A DNA stretch of 64,000 nucleotides from Chryseobacterium sp. 52 (GTDB lineage Bacteria; Bacteroidota; Bacteroidia; Flavobacteriales; Weeksellaceae), in assembly GCF_002754245.1 (NCBI RefSeq), contig NZ_PEEX01000001.1, forward strand, positions 2,522,001-2,586,000, read 5' to 3'. The notes beneath the pieces were generated by a model. The model did not search any database. It worked only from the letters and a program-made list of their open reading frames with translations, and was not told where the DNA came from. Of the stretch, positions 17,470 to 27,320 are shown in pieces (the stretch's first letter is position 1; each line of letters begins with the position of its first letter). A program made the translations under genes and the position numbers.

Positions 17470-18102
17470 ATGAAAATAGAATTAAAGAATATTCAGTTCA
17501 GTGAACATCTTAGTGAAGAAACTAATGCCTTTGCTGCGAGTTTGTATATAGAAGGTATAAAGGCAGGTACTGCTTCCAACAGGGGGCGGGGAGGAGCTAC
17601 AGATTACCGTTCATCAGATGATAGAGGAAAAAAACTGATTGCTGAAGCTGAGGCCTATTGCAAATCACTTCCTCCCGAAAAATTTAATTCAGGCGGAAAG
17701 GACCATCTCATGGAAATGAATCTGGAGGGTTATATCGATAAGCTTCTCCTTACGCATCTTGGAGAAAAAGATAAAAAACAGTTTCAAAAGAAGGTCGAAA
17801 GGGCTATGGATAAAGGAGTGGTTGTAGGTATTCCGGGCAAGGAGTTTACATTATGGGCTTTCAATTTACCCATGGAAAAGGTTCTGCAACATCCCAAAGG
17901 TCCAGAGACGATCAAAAGTATGCTTGTCAAAGACATCCTTCCAAAACTTATAGGTGAAAACATTATTATGAATACCAATATTCCTATAAAAATACTTCAG
18001 GAAGCAGGTTTAAAAGAAAGTCAATACGTGAAGTCTATTTCTAATGAGAACATTGTAAAGGAGCAAAAAAAGAACAGTAATCCGCGACGGAAAACTCTAT
18101 AG
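17470..18102 (+). CDS. Conserved ICE protein of unknown function
   Basis: A 210-residue soluble protein. A glycine-rich motif ASNRGRGGATDYRSSDDRGK (about 35-54) follows an N-terminal strand-helix unit; the rest is mainly helical with a Lys-rich C-terminus. I do not recognise the family; the basic glycine loop could bind nucleic acid. It follows the previous gene by 7 nt and ends the plus-strand block; the convergent defence genes begin 63 nt later with no clear terminator hairpin between. Confidence 0.6.
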   Translation: MKIELKNIQFSEHLSEETNAFAASLYIEGIKAGTASNRGRGGATDYRSSDDRGKKLIAEAEAYCKSLPPEKFNSGGKDHLMEMNLEGYIDKLLLTHLGEKDKKQFQKKVERAMDKGVVVGIPGKEFTLWAFNLPMEKVLQHPKGPETIKSMLVKDILPKLIGENIIMNTNIPIKILQEAGLKESQYVKSISNENIVKEQKKNSNPRRKTL

Positions 18103-18165
18103 ATTGAATCAAAACTCATAAATATTTAACAGCTATTGATTTTTAAGAAAGATAAACTTAATCGT

Positions 18166-19242
18166 CTATAAGGTGGCAAGTTGATATTTTAATATGGAAC
18201 TTTTGTCAATTGTATCAACAATATTTAACAGATACGAAAAATGGCCTAACATATCTACAATTGATAATTGGTGCTCTTCATTAATATGATGTTGCCCTGG
18301 ATAGAATTGTAGGAACTTTTCATCTACAATACCATTTCTATGGGCATAGAGATGCCGTATTTGTAATATTTTCTCAATATTATCTTGTTGCGTATTGTCA
18401 AGAACGTTTAAGTCTTTTATTTGAACATTATCTGCGATAAACCCTTTTACACTTCCTCTTTGTAATTTGGCCAGTTTCTTTTTTGCCCAAAACAATACGA
18501 ACTCTTGCATATCAGAACAATCTAGAACTTCTTTGATAGTAACTTGTTGATTAGACTTTAATGTAGCAGGATTTGCTAGGTATATTTCATAAAGAAGATC
18601 AGTTAAATAGATTTCAAAATTGTCAGCACATGATGACAATAAAATACGTATTAGTATTTTACCCTCTTGATTTGTTGTCGGAACATCATATGAATCTGGA
18701 TACAAAATATTGCCCAAATCGTCAATAATATTTAGAATTCCTGAATAATGATCAAGGAATTTAGATTTTGCCCCTGTACTTGAAGAACGAAAATTAATTA
18801 TATCGGTATTTATTTTTGAAATTAAAGGAAGTCGATTTAATTTATTTTGTTTTATTTCTGGATTAGTCAGAACAATCTGTGATCCTTTTCTAGTATATAT
18901 TTTATTCTCAAGGGTCACAGGAGATGCTAATTTCTTAGTCTGAATTACATATAACCTTTTTCCTTTGTAAGAGATGTATTCGTACTTAATATCAGGCTTA
19001 GGGAGCAATAGATCTAAAGCCTTATGTGTAACGCTATTGGCATGAAAATCCTCACTTAAACCGGTAATTTTTATCTCTCCGTTAGCGCTATGCACACCTA
19101 GTACAATAGTTCCTCCATTGGAATTAGCAAAACTTGCTATCATCTGTGCAAGGCTTCTTGCAGGTGGTAAAACCGCCTTATACTCCAAAATTTCACTTTC
19201 TGGGGTATCCAATATCTCTGAAAAATCTTTGAATGCATCCAT
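18166..19242 (-). CDS. AlbA_2/Schlafen-domain protein with C-terminal HEPN-like region
   Basis: A 358-residue protein. The N-terminal third is a divergent AlbA_2/Schlafen domain: ESEILEYKAVLP, then MIASFANSNGGTIVLGV (about 34-50), followed by YKGKRLYVIQTKK and IYTRKGSQIVLTNPEI. The C-terminal part has IRHLYAHRNGIVDEKFL, an R-x4-H pattern like the active site of HEPN ribonucleases (RxxxxH). Schlafen-type proteins bind or cut RNA and HEPN domains are frequent toxins in bacterial defence. The start lies 2 nt after the stop of the upstream GHKL ATPase gene, so the pair is translationally coupled. I infer a two-component defence system with this as a likely effector. Confidence 0.65.
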   Translation of the reverse strand: MDAFKDFSEILDTPESEILEYKAVLPPARSLAQMIASFANSNGGTIVLGVHSANGEIKITGLSEDFHANSVTHKALDLLLPKPDIKYEYISYKGKRLYVIQTKKLASPVTLENKIYTRKGSQIVLTNPEIKQNKLNRLPLISKINTDIINFRSSSTGAKSKFLDHYSGILNIIDDLGNILYPDSYDVPTTNQEGKILIRILLSSCADNFEIYLTDLLYEIYLANPATLKSNQQVTIKEVLDCSDMQEFVLFWAKKKLAKLQRGSVKGFIADNVQIKDLNVLDNTQQDNIEKILQIRHLYAHRNGIVDEKFLQFYPGQHHINEEHQLSIVDMLGHFSYLLNIVDTIDKSSILKYQLATL

Positions 19243-19244
19243 AA

Positions 19245-21802
19245 CTATATAGGAAATTTAACTATTTCGGCTTTCTTTAATAAATAGCCCAAAGAAATCA
19301 TTTTTGGTGTATTGCCGTCATCTACCCATAGTTCAGATGGTTCATAATCTAAAATGTCACGTTCTGATCCATAATAAATTATTACCTCTCCATTGTATGC
19401 AGGTCTTGCAACAATGCTTATTGGATTACCATTTTTCAAAATACCCGCAAGAACAGTTGTTGCTGTGGTATCATCCAAATCATCAAGATTGTATTCATTT
19501 AATGTTAGTAAATGCTTTATAATTCCTGATTTAGCTTTTTTTATTAGGCTTTGAACATAGACGAACATATCTGTTGTAGGAGTAGATTTATGAGAGTAAA
19601 GTACGGCCAGGTCTTTGTCCTTTATTGCTTCCTGCCACTCTTCCAAAGAAGATATGCCCATATCAGCTAATATTTCTTGGGTTACGGGTAACAATGTGTT
19701 TTGTATGGTTGTTGAAGTTCCCTGGCCATCTAGAAGATTCCTCAATTGCTCAAGATTATTAACATTATATTGTTGTAATAATGAATAAATCTCTTTAGCA
19801 TCTTCTATATTTTCAAAAAGTCTAGGGTTTTCTTTGATTGCTTCTGCAACTTTTGACAAATGAGATAGGTTAGTATTAGTTCGCATTACTTTATACAAAC
19901 TATCTTTATCCTCTATGGTATTCATAAATAATTCAGCTCTATTTCGATATGTTTCAGAAAAAAATTCTTTACCCTCATCAGCATTACTGTCAAACCATTC
20001 GGATAAAAGACTGATCGCTTTAATAAAATTCGGATTTTTATTGCTCGTATTTTTTAATTTTTGCCTAATCTCGGTTGCAATTTCATCTTTCTTTTTTACT
20101 GAGTAACGGCCAAAACTTATTTGTTCATTAATCAATATATCATTCCAATCCTCTCCCAGAAGCTGTAGGACTTCTATTAACACAGGGTCTTCTATTTTAT
20201 CAACGAAAAGTTTATTTTTTAATAAAAAATCTCCATTTTGGTTTGGTATGACTGCATTTTTTTCTAATAATGGTAGGTTAGTTTCTTCACTAAGAATGAA
20301 TTCTCCAACCTCATTGAGCCATTCAAAAGCTGTATTTTGATCATTTCCAAAATTCTCTGATAGTGTGCTGATGTTCTCTTTTTTAGCTATGTCACTTACC
20401 AATTCCGTAAAAGTTATTTTGCTAATATCGTCCCAGATTATTTCAATCCAGTCATGTAGCTGATTTTTTTTACAAACGGATTCAGAAAAAAGGTCGTAAG
20501 TGTACTGCCAAAGCTGTTCTCTTGTTTCTTTTGTATATATTTTAAGTGGAAACCACATTTCATTCAATTGGCGCTTTTCTCCATTTTCTAACTCAACAAT
20601 TGATTTAGTAGAGAGAAACTGCCTAAGGGGCTTTTGGATAGAATCTTTGTACCATGTAGCATCAAAATAGTCTTCATCTGTAGATGGGTTTTTGTCTTTG
20701 CAATATTGAAAATGTTTTTAAACTGTTTTTTTTCTATATCATTAATTAGTTCCTGATAAAGGATCAATGCTTGTTCCAACAAAGCTTTATTTTCTAAAAC
20801 TTCAGTATCTTTCTCTCCCATTAACCAAACACCGTCTCTTTCGGTTTGTGGATTAAAATCAAAGCTGTTAACTACAATTGGAAAATGAAAGTTCTCAGTT
20901 CCTATCAATGGAAAATCACAAAATAATTTAGGTATGTCTTTTATACTTAATATTTCAAACGTGCCATCTTCTTTTTTGACTGTACGTACGGCAATGGAAA
21001 CATTTTCGCCTGTAGCACATAATAGTCTAACTAGGGTTGGCGCTTCACCATTATGAATTTTGGTTATTTTTTTAAAGCCGTCTATAATTTTAGAATCATT
21101 TTGAAATGAGGTTGTTTCCTCTTTCAATTGATCAATTATCTCAACTTGATCAATCTCCGGGATGAAAGTTAGTACATATGGTATTAAGGTTAAAAACTCA
21201 TCGATACCAATTTTCGCAATTTCCTGTTGCTCTGGTGTATTTAAAGAATAGGTAAATGATGTGTTAAACTCATCTTCATCATAATTTTCAATTTCGTTCT
21301 CTTCAGTAGAATCGTGAAATTCTTTCCATGCATTTTCAATATTAGGGATTAATTGAGCTGTCGTTTTCCCATTACGATTTAATAAAAAATTAAACAGAAA
21401 ATAATTATCATCTTCTGTTTCAACAATACCTTTTATAATAACTTCTTTCGAAAGGAGATGGGTTGTAAGAAATCCTGTTCCGAATCTGCCAGTACGGATA
21501 CTAATTTCTCCTTCTTCAACTTCTTTTGATGAAATTTGGTTTATCAAACCGCGAATATCTTTCTCTGTAAAGTGAGAGCCATTATGTAAAAATTCAATTT
21601 TATCATTGCTTAGGATAATTTTAACGGAAACCAATCTATTGGTATCTGCTACACTGTCTTTTGCATTTTGCAGGAGTTCCCAAGCCCAGCGCCCATGATT
21701 GTTTTGTGCCGTTTTTTGCAGATCATGGAGCCTTTTAATTATTTTGTCTGCTATTGATCTATTGCCATCCTCTTTACGCCCATTTTCAATTGATTTTATC
21801 AT
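19245..21802 (-). pseudogene. Sacsin-like GHKL ATPase gene, interrupted by a single-base frameshift
   Basis: Two adjacent frames (21802-20588 and 20567-19245) are one gene. The N-terminal part is a GHKL/Hsp90-type ATPase of the sacsin type: WAWELLQNAKDS (about 39-50, the conserved Glu/Asn helix), EFLHNG (about 72-77) and TGRFGTGFLTTHL (about 101-113). Near 20715-20719 an A5 run (minus strand TTTAAAAAC) ends sensible coding. Adding one A restores KKQFKKHFQYCKDKNPSTDE and then an open frame without stops into the second part. The full span plus one base is 2559 nt, exactly 853 codons (852 aa). The protein is thus probably broken unless the indel is a sequencing error. It forms a coupled pair with the AlbA_2/HEPN gene. 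Confidence 0.8.
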
Positions 21803-22176
21803 AAAATGTTCTTTTTAAATAGTCCTGTTTAATCTCGCCATAATTTTGCTTCAAATAATTCTTAAATTTTTTTATTAACTCAATTGAGCCAGTACTACTA
21901 ATTATCAGAATCCAAGATTGACAGTAACGAGTTAACCCATAAGCCTTTCATTATCGAAAGATTTCCCCTGGATTTTAATATGTAAGAAGGCCTGTGGGTA
22001 TATTTATAGTTGATGCGTTCAATGATGGCGAGTTGTACTAAGATAATAAATTTTCCTCTGCCTTAGACTTTTTCTGTGGAACAACTCATTGTAAGGGTGT
22101 TTAATTACGAGTAGCACTTTACAATCAGAGATTTTCTTTGGGTATGAAAAAGTAGGATGTCAATACGGTATTGTGC
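21803..22176. other. Intergenic region upstream of the GHKL ATPase gene
   Basis: A 374-base stretch without a convincing gene, between the start of the ATPase gene and the stop of the DUF5710 gene. It should carry the promoter of the ATPase-AlbA_2 pair. I see no strong hairpin, repeat or attachment-like sequence. Confidence 0.4.
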
Positions 22177-22944
22177 TTACTTACCGCCTTTAAATAAAGA
22201 TTTTAGGATTATCGTCATCCAATTTGAAGATTTTTTATTTGGTGAGGGATTCTGAAGAGAAGCAGGAGGAGCTTGGGATGTGTTGTTTGCTTTTTCTGTC
22301 CCTTTTTTATCTATTCTCTTTGCATAATGAAGTATATCACTGCTATTACTGCTCCATGATGTACCTGCGCTAATTTCTATATCAAACTTTGTAGCAACTG
22401 AAATGAGTGTTAACCTTTGGCAGTCTTCAATATCCACAGGGCAAAATTCACCTCCCGGTTCAGAGTGCATATAAAAGTCTCCCTGCAATGCCCCGCAGTG
22501 GATACAGTGATTAGCCCAGTATTTATCACCGGCAGTTCTGGAATAGCCTAACTTATAGTGGGGGTATTTCTCTTTCAGCAGGCTTGCTATTTCGTTATTA
22601 AGGTAGGAAGGCATGCTAAAAAATGAAAAATCATCCGAAAAAGCCCATTCCTCAATGTCATCGCCGTCATCATTATCCTCATGATCCAGAAAATAGAATT
22701 GCTCGGCTGCCAATGCAATAACAGGAGTAATTTCAGCACACTTATAACAGGTCTTGGTATTCAGAGCAATGTAAAAAGGCGTTTTGACGATAATAGATAT
22801 CTGGTCTTGATCTATCCATTGAATGAAACAGTCAATATCTTTATGGTCAGGAATAAACCATGTTTTTTCCTCTTTATCCCAAAAAGCACCTTTTGATTTT
22901 GCGATATCCTTTTCACTGTAGGGTACCTTAATTCTTATTGGCAT
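22177..22944 (-). CDS. DUF5710 domain protein with zinc-ribbon-like cysteine pairs
   Basis: A 255-residue protein. The N-terminal 45 residues form a DUF5710 domain (IKVPYSEKDIAKSKGAFWD followed by KTWFIPDHKD), a small module often attached to DNA-processing proteins of plasmids and ICEs. The middle has CYKCAE (about 64-69) and CIHCGALQGD (about 155-164) plus a later FCP, suggesting zinc-binding cysteine pairs. The C-terminal 30 residues are Ser/Lys-rich and look unstructured. It sits between two putative defence modules, 45 nt downstream of the NdpA-like gene. Function unknown; it may be an independent accessory gene. Confidence 0.7.
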   Translation of the reverse strand: MPIRIKVPYSEKDIAKSKGAFWDKEEKTWFIPDHKDIDCFIQWIDQDQISIIVKTPFYIALNTKTCYKCAEITPVIALAAEQFYFLDHEDNDDGDDIEEWAFSDDFSFFSMPSYLNNEIASLLKEKYPHYKLGYSRTAGDKYWANHCIHCGALQGDFYMHSEPGGEFCPVDIEDCQRLTLISVATKFDIEISAGTSWSSNSSDILHYAKRIDKKGTEKANNTSQAPPASLQNPSPNKKSSNWMTIILKSLFKGGK

Positions 22945-22989
22945 ATTTGTTATTTATTGAGATGGTTAAAAAAAATAAATGGTTCTATA

Positions 22990-24030
22990 TCAAGACTCGT
23001 TATCAAAAAAGACTTTATAAAAATATTTGCCCGATACTTCGTCAAAACCTTTTTCGATCAATTCAGGTTGGCCATGAATATAAATATGAAAATTCTTATC
23101 AAGTTTAATAACGCTTTTAAGGATCTTAGCCTGTTTTTTAACAACCTGAGAAGATATTTGAAAATCATCAGCCAAATCGACAGCTCTCTGTTGCTTATAT
23201 TCATTCTTGAATTGTTTGAATGAATCGGCTATCTGCGGATTTGAAAAAACTTCTGATGCAAATTCCTTTTCTGAAAATTGGCTATTGTTTTTAAAGTAAG
23301 CTACTGACCTGTTCAATAGATCAGCTTTTTCCGCATTATTTATTTCAATATCATTTGCAAGCTCTTTTGTAACAAAAGCTTTGGTCAGCGAAAGATAATT
23401 TTTGGTAGAATGATAGCTATCATTAGAAGCCGTCAATTGTAAAAACCTTTCCTTCCAATATTGGGCATCATCAGATCTTGAACTGTTCACTAAGGTTACT
23501 TTAAATCCATTTTTCCTTTCAGTATTAAAGATTATACATCCTTTATCCAGTTTATCTACGTTGACGCCTCTATCAGACACCAGTACAAAATTGTCCTTGT
23601 GCTTCTGTGCTTTCAAATAGCTATCCTTTGTTTCAGATTTAAAAATTCCTATAGCATCTACTACTTCGTCCTCAATTCTACATTCTTTGAAAAAAACAAT
23701 GTAAAGTTCTCCTTTATTTACTTTAGGATGAGTCGATTCATTATAGAGATGCAAGGCAATGCTTTTTGATTGTTCTATAAAATCACTAGGGTTTTTAAAA
23801 ATATTTGAAACATATACATATACCTCATTCATTAATAGATCAGTGGGGTGAAAGAAATTATAAAATTCATCCTCTTTGAACGAACTTAAAAGGTATCTTG
23901 TAAACAGTATTTGAGTGTCATTATCCTGAATGTCTATATCAGTATCTGAGTAACCAATTCCCTCATCTCTAAATTTGTTTCCAACTTCGTGTGCTATTGA
24001 TTTAAATATTGTGCTATTTGAGAAATCCAT
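22990..24030 (-). CDS. NdpA-like (37-kDa) nucleoid-associated protein
   Basis: A 346-residue protein close in length to the NdpA/YejK nucleoid-associated family (about 335). Supporting segments are DFIEQSKSIALHLYNESTHP (about 83-102), GELYIVFFKEC (about 107-117) and the middle region VVDAIGIFKSETKDSYL. The C-terminal third has KILKSVIKLDKNFHIYIHG, a feature of the family. Family members bind DNA; chromosomal ones are near-universal in gamma-proteobacteria. Here the gene follows the large nuclease-like gene with no intervening base, so the two products probably act together. NdpA homologues on mobile elements next to nuclease-like genes suggest a defence or DNA-sensing function; this is inference. 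Confidence 0.75.
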   Translation of the reverse strand: MDFSNSTIFKSIAHEVGNKFRDEGIGYSDTDIDIQDNDTQILFTRYLLSSFKEDEFYNFFHPTDLLMNEVYVYVSNIFKNPSDFIEQSKSIALHLYNESTHPKVNKGELYIVFFKECRIEDEVVDAIGIFKSETKDSYLKAQKHKDNFVLVSDRGVNVDKLDKGCIIFNTERKNGFKVTLVNSSRSDDAQYWKERFLQLTASNDSYHSTKNYLSLTKAFVTKELANDIEINNAEKADLLNRSVAYFKNNSQFSEKEFASEVFSNPQIADSFKQFKNEYKQQRAVDLADDFQISSQVVKKQAKILKSVIKLDKNFHIYIHGQPELIEKGFDEVSGKYFYKVFFDNES

Positions 24031-26706
24031 TTATATAATATTATATTCTTTAAGTTTAGTGATTTTTAAATCTTCGATTGCGTTGGCTAAATCTTTCTTC
24101 AGCCTGTCAATATTAGAAAGTTTTTTTACAGGATCGGATAGATACAGATATGGCTCAGATCTGAATACCCCCTCAACTCCTTTCTTATTGTACAAAGAGT
24201 TTGAGAAATTATATTTTACCGAATACCATCCGTTTTTAATATTCTGCCAATTATATTTATAATGAACTTCCACTTCGTCCAATAATAGCAATTTTTTAAA
24301 TTCCTCATCCGATATATCTATTAACCCGCCCAAATCTTTTCCGTTCAAATAGGTTACAATATCCCGCTCAGATCTGTCCTTCAAACCATCTGGAATAGTT
24401 TGATTCTTGTCAAATTTGTATTTTATCTTTTGGATTTCAGCTTCGGAGAATAGTACAGAATCTGAAATATTAGAAAAGCTCAGTAGAAAATTCACTCTTT
24501 CTCTGTTACTTCCAAAACGACTAAAAAGCAATTGAATTGAATCGTTCTCAATTATTTTTTTGTCTACTAAATTATTTTTGTTGGCTGTAATTATTCTCGA
24601 GGCTATTAGCTTATCATCAACAGTTGTCGTCTTAACTGAATTGATAAGCAGATTACCATTGTCGATCCTACAAGAAATTAATATTTTTCCATAGAGAGTA
24701 TTGACGGATAGATAATTTGTAGGATCTTTCTTTTCAGTTTTCAGTTCCATAATATACTCCTTTGGCCTTTCTGGATTTTCCTGAAACTTTGGCGTTCCTA
24801 ATATTTTTGTATTGGTATCTTTTGTTATATTATCAATGTTAATAGGAGCAAATTCCTTAACTACTTCTTCTATTGATTTTTTGGAGGTTAGCTTGAATAT
24901 CTCTTGTGATGTTTTCGCCGTTTTTTCCTTTATATCGATCATTTCCTTAAAATCCTCTAGTTCTCGAGGGCTGAACAAGATTGGGGTGATTGCCGCTATC
25001 AGTTTTTTCTTATCAGCACTTTTCACGAACAATCCTCTTTTGGAAAGAAATATCTTCAGGTCATTTGATAAAATTGCGTCGGTTTTAAGAAAAGGTTTTA
25101 ATACATCTCCATATGGTAAAATTTCAATGAATGCTTTATTTAATATTTTACTTGTGTCTTTGCTGGGCAGGGTAGTTTCATTATAGATTTCATTACTCAA
25201 TAAAGAGGAATTAGCTTTAATATTGCTAATTGCATTGGAATCAACCCTGTCAAATTTTTCTACCTTTAGTTTGGCAATTAGTTCGGGATCATTAAATGAA
25301 CGAACTATATCTTTAACGTCATTGTCATAATTATTGTCATAATCAGGAAAATATATCTTGTATTCATTACCATAGCCACTTGTCAGGCTTATGATTAGCC
25401 AAATTAATTTCTTAAGATAATCTGGGCTAAACTTATCGGAACAATATAGTAATATACTGATTTTATCATATGATTCTTTTACAATTGGTATTACCGATGA
25501 GTTTATATATTGTGGAGGTAGCTGGAGGTCTCTTTTACCAATTTTACCAGGGCTTGAATTTAGATCAGTAATAGGATATAAAAATTTCACGGGTAGCTCC
25601 TGCCTATAATTTTTTGCAGAAATAATCGAGCTAATCAAAAATGTAGCATGCGCATTGTCAACCATTAGATATTGAATGTCCTCTTCCAGCTTTTCTCTTC
25701 TAAAGTATTCGTAAGACTTATATATGAAATCTTCATTAAGCTCAGTGTTATCAGAGCTCAATGAAAATAGGATGCTGTATATTTTTGTTTCTTCATTACG
25801 TTTTACGGGTATTTTATGCTCATTTTTAAAATGCTTTGAAAATAAGTTCGTTCTTTCAATATGTGAATATATAATGTCCTTTGGATCGTCTGGATAAGTG
25901 ACGTCATGCTCCACATTTACCATAATAAAATCGTCAGTATTATCCATTAAACCACTTTCGATTTCCCCCCTAAAGTCCAAAATCTGATCTATCTCTTCCC
26001 CTAAATGTTCATCGTATAGCTTAATAATTTCGTTTTTGTTAAAGTTATTCCAACCAATTAGTTCAAATATATTTTCTACAATTCTGTTTCCTAATGAGAC
26101 ATTTTCATCCGCATGAGGAGGTGCAAATAAACTCCATGGGTTCAAGATAATTTGCTTTTCGATAGTCTCGATCCACTCTAGCAGTAGTGCTTCAAACTCT
26201 GTTCTCAGAACTTCTTTCCCGCTAATTGCATTAAAATTCATTTCTTGGATTAATATTTTCACAAGCAATTCTCTAACAGAAGCGGTAATTTTGGCTTTAC
26301 CGTGAGCTTCATAAAATTTATCTATCTTAACAGAGGCTTCATCTAATAGTGAATTCATGTTAAGGGGTTTAAATGGAGCAATAATTACATTATCTAACTT
26401 ATCCAGCCCAATAAGTTTCTCGGCAGGATGTCCAACCAGTATCAGCTCATAATGTGTTGCATCGGGAGTACTATTTTCTAATTCAGTACACCACTGCTGA
26501 ACTTTAAAATATTTGAAAGTGTTTATTGAAGATTTTACCTGTGCTACTTTCTTTTCTCCATTAGAATACGTCCATTTAATATCGACTTTTTCGGATTCTT
26601 TATTGGGTTCTAATGTTACAGAGCCCCAGTCATTATTACTTAATGAATCAATAACTGTTATTAATGATTGTACTAGATAGCCCCTGAGTGAATGTTGACC
26701 TCCCAT
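24031..26706 (-). CDS. Large protein with N-terminal PD-(D/E)XK-like nuclease domain
   Basis: An 891-residue soluble protein. The first 90 residues resemble the Mrr/Cap4-type endonuclease module used in several defence families: LRGYLVQSLITVID, an acidic residue (Glu33), then VDIKW (Asp42) and VAQVKSS (Gln56, Lys58). This is the D-(X)n-QXK version of the PD-(D/E)XK catalytic triad. The remaining 800 residues have no motif I recognise and look mainly helical with several beta-rich parts. A sensor/regulator role would be typical of such architectures, and no P-loop is visible. It is immediately followed by the NdpA-like gene. I infer a two-gene anti-phage module. Confidence 0.65.
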   Translation of the reverse strand: MGGQHSLRGYLVQSLITVIDSLSNNDWGSVTLEPNKESEKVDIKWTYSNGEKKVAQVKSSINTFKYFKVQQWCTELENSTPDATHYELILVGHPAEKLIGLDKLDNVIIAPFKPLNMNSLLDEASVKIDKFYEAHGKAKITASVRELLVKILIQEMNFNAISGKEVLRTEFEALLLEWIETIEKQIILNPWSLFAPPHADENVSLGNRIVENIFELIGWNNFNKNEIIKLYDEHLGEEIDQILDFRGEIESGLMDNTDDFIMVNVEHDVTYPDDPKDIIYSHIERTNLFSKHFKNEHKIPVKRNEETKIYSILFSLSSDNTELNEDFIYKSYEYFRREKLEEDIQYLMVDNAHATFLISSIISAKNYRQELPVKFLYPITDLNSSPGKIGKRDLQLPPQYINSSVIPIVKESYDKISILLYCSDKFSPDYLKKLIWLIISLTSGYGNEYKIYFPDYDNNYDNDVKDIVRSFNDPELIAKLKVEKFDRVDSNAISNIKANSSLLSNEIYNETTLPSKDTSKILNKAFIEILPYGDVLKPFLKTDAILSNDLKIFLSKRGLFVKSADKKKLIAAITPILFSPRELEDFKEMIDIKEKTAKTSQEIFKLTSKKSIEEVVKEFAPINIDNITKDTNTKILGTPKFQENPERPKEYIMELKTEKKDPTNYLSVNTLYGKILISCRIDNGNLLINSVKTTTVDDKLIASRIITANKNNLVDKKIIENDSIQLLFSRFGSNRERVNFLLSFSNISDSVLFSEAEIQKIKYKFDKNQTIPDGLKDRSERDIVTYLNGKDLGGLIDISDEEFKKLLLLDEVEVHYKYNWQNIKNGWYSVKYNFSNSLYNKKGVEGVFRSEPYLYLSDPVKKLSNIDRLKKDLANAIEDLKITKLKEYNII

Positions 26707-26959
26707 ATAGATTGTTAATTTGATAGCGTAAGTTAATCATTTTTGATGTTGGTTTTTCGCCATTTAGAATAATTAGATAGCTAGATTTTGATATTTTTTC
26801 ATATCAGCGGTTAGAAATCTGTAGTAATATTAATGTCCAGATGCTATGTTCGGAGAAATCTAGTTGCTTTCTTCAAATAAAGACATTCTATGCCAAACAA
26901 TTCCACTGGAAGACAACTCAATATAGCCGGCATTTTTCCATAGCACCTTTGTTTCCAAG

Positions 26960-26974
26960 CCTGCAGAAAGCAGG
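26960..26974 (+). promoter_or_regulatory. Hairpin in the leader of the tra operon
   Basis: CCTGC at 26960-26964 and GCAGG at 26970-26974 form a perfect 5-bp stem around AGAAA, and flanking GTTT/AAAC can extend it with a bulge. It lies about 30 bp upstream of traE, in the 297-base gap that should hold the tra promoter. It may be a 5'-leader structure; the evidence is weak. Confidence 0.25.
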
Positions 26975-27003
26975 AAACCATTAACGAAATAATTCAATAT
27001 GAC

Positions 27004-27309
27004 ATGGAGAAACAAAGAAAAAAACTGGTGCTGGGCAGTATTATGCTGTTGTCAGCAGTGGGTGTCTATGCCCAGGGAAATGGCAGTGCGGGAATTAATG
27101 AAGCTACCCAGATGGTCACCTCGTATTTCGATCCGGCGACCAAGCTTATTTATGCAATCGGTGCCGTTGTCGGACTGATAGGCGGAGTAAAGGTATACAA
27201 CAAGTTCAGTAGCGGTGATCCCGATACAAGCAAGACTGCTGCCAGCTGGTTTGGTGCCTGTATTTTCCTCATTGTCGCGGCCACTATTCTGCGTTCATTC
27301 TTCCTATAA
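27004..27309 (+). CDS. traE: TraE (DUF4134) small membrane protein
   Basis: A 101-residue protein with a signal peptide (about 1-23, ending VYAQ) and two later membrane segments, with the conserved IYAIGAVVGLIGGVKVYNKF followed by TAASWFGACIFLIVAATILR. This is the Bacteroidetes TraE/DUF4134 family, a VirB2-like small component of the mating apparatus. It is the first gene of a long plus-strand operon. The adjoining TraF starts 11 nt later. Confidence 0.93.
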   Translation: MEKQRKKLVLGSIMLLSAVGVYAQGNGSAGINEATQMVTSYFDPATKLIYAIGAVVGLIGGVKVYNKFSSGDPDTSKTAASWFGACIFLIVAATILRSFFL

Positions 27310-27320
27310 TCTTCTCACTG

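Noticed and set aside
19304..19522. Small plus-strand frame inside the GHKL ATPase gene
   Set aside because: It is antisense to a long coding frame and His/Leu-rich, as expected of a shadow frame.
20715..20719. Programmed -1 frameshift site in the GHKL ATPase gene
   Set aside because: The zero-frame context T-AAA-AAC does not give a good X-XXY-YYZ heptamer (slippage would put a TAA stop in the P site), so a deletion or sequence error is more likely.
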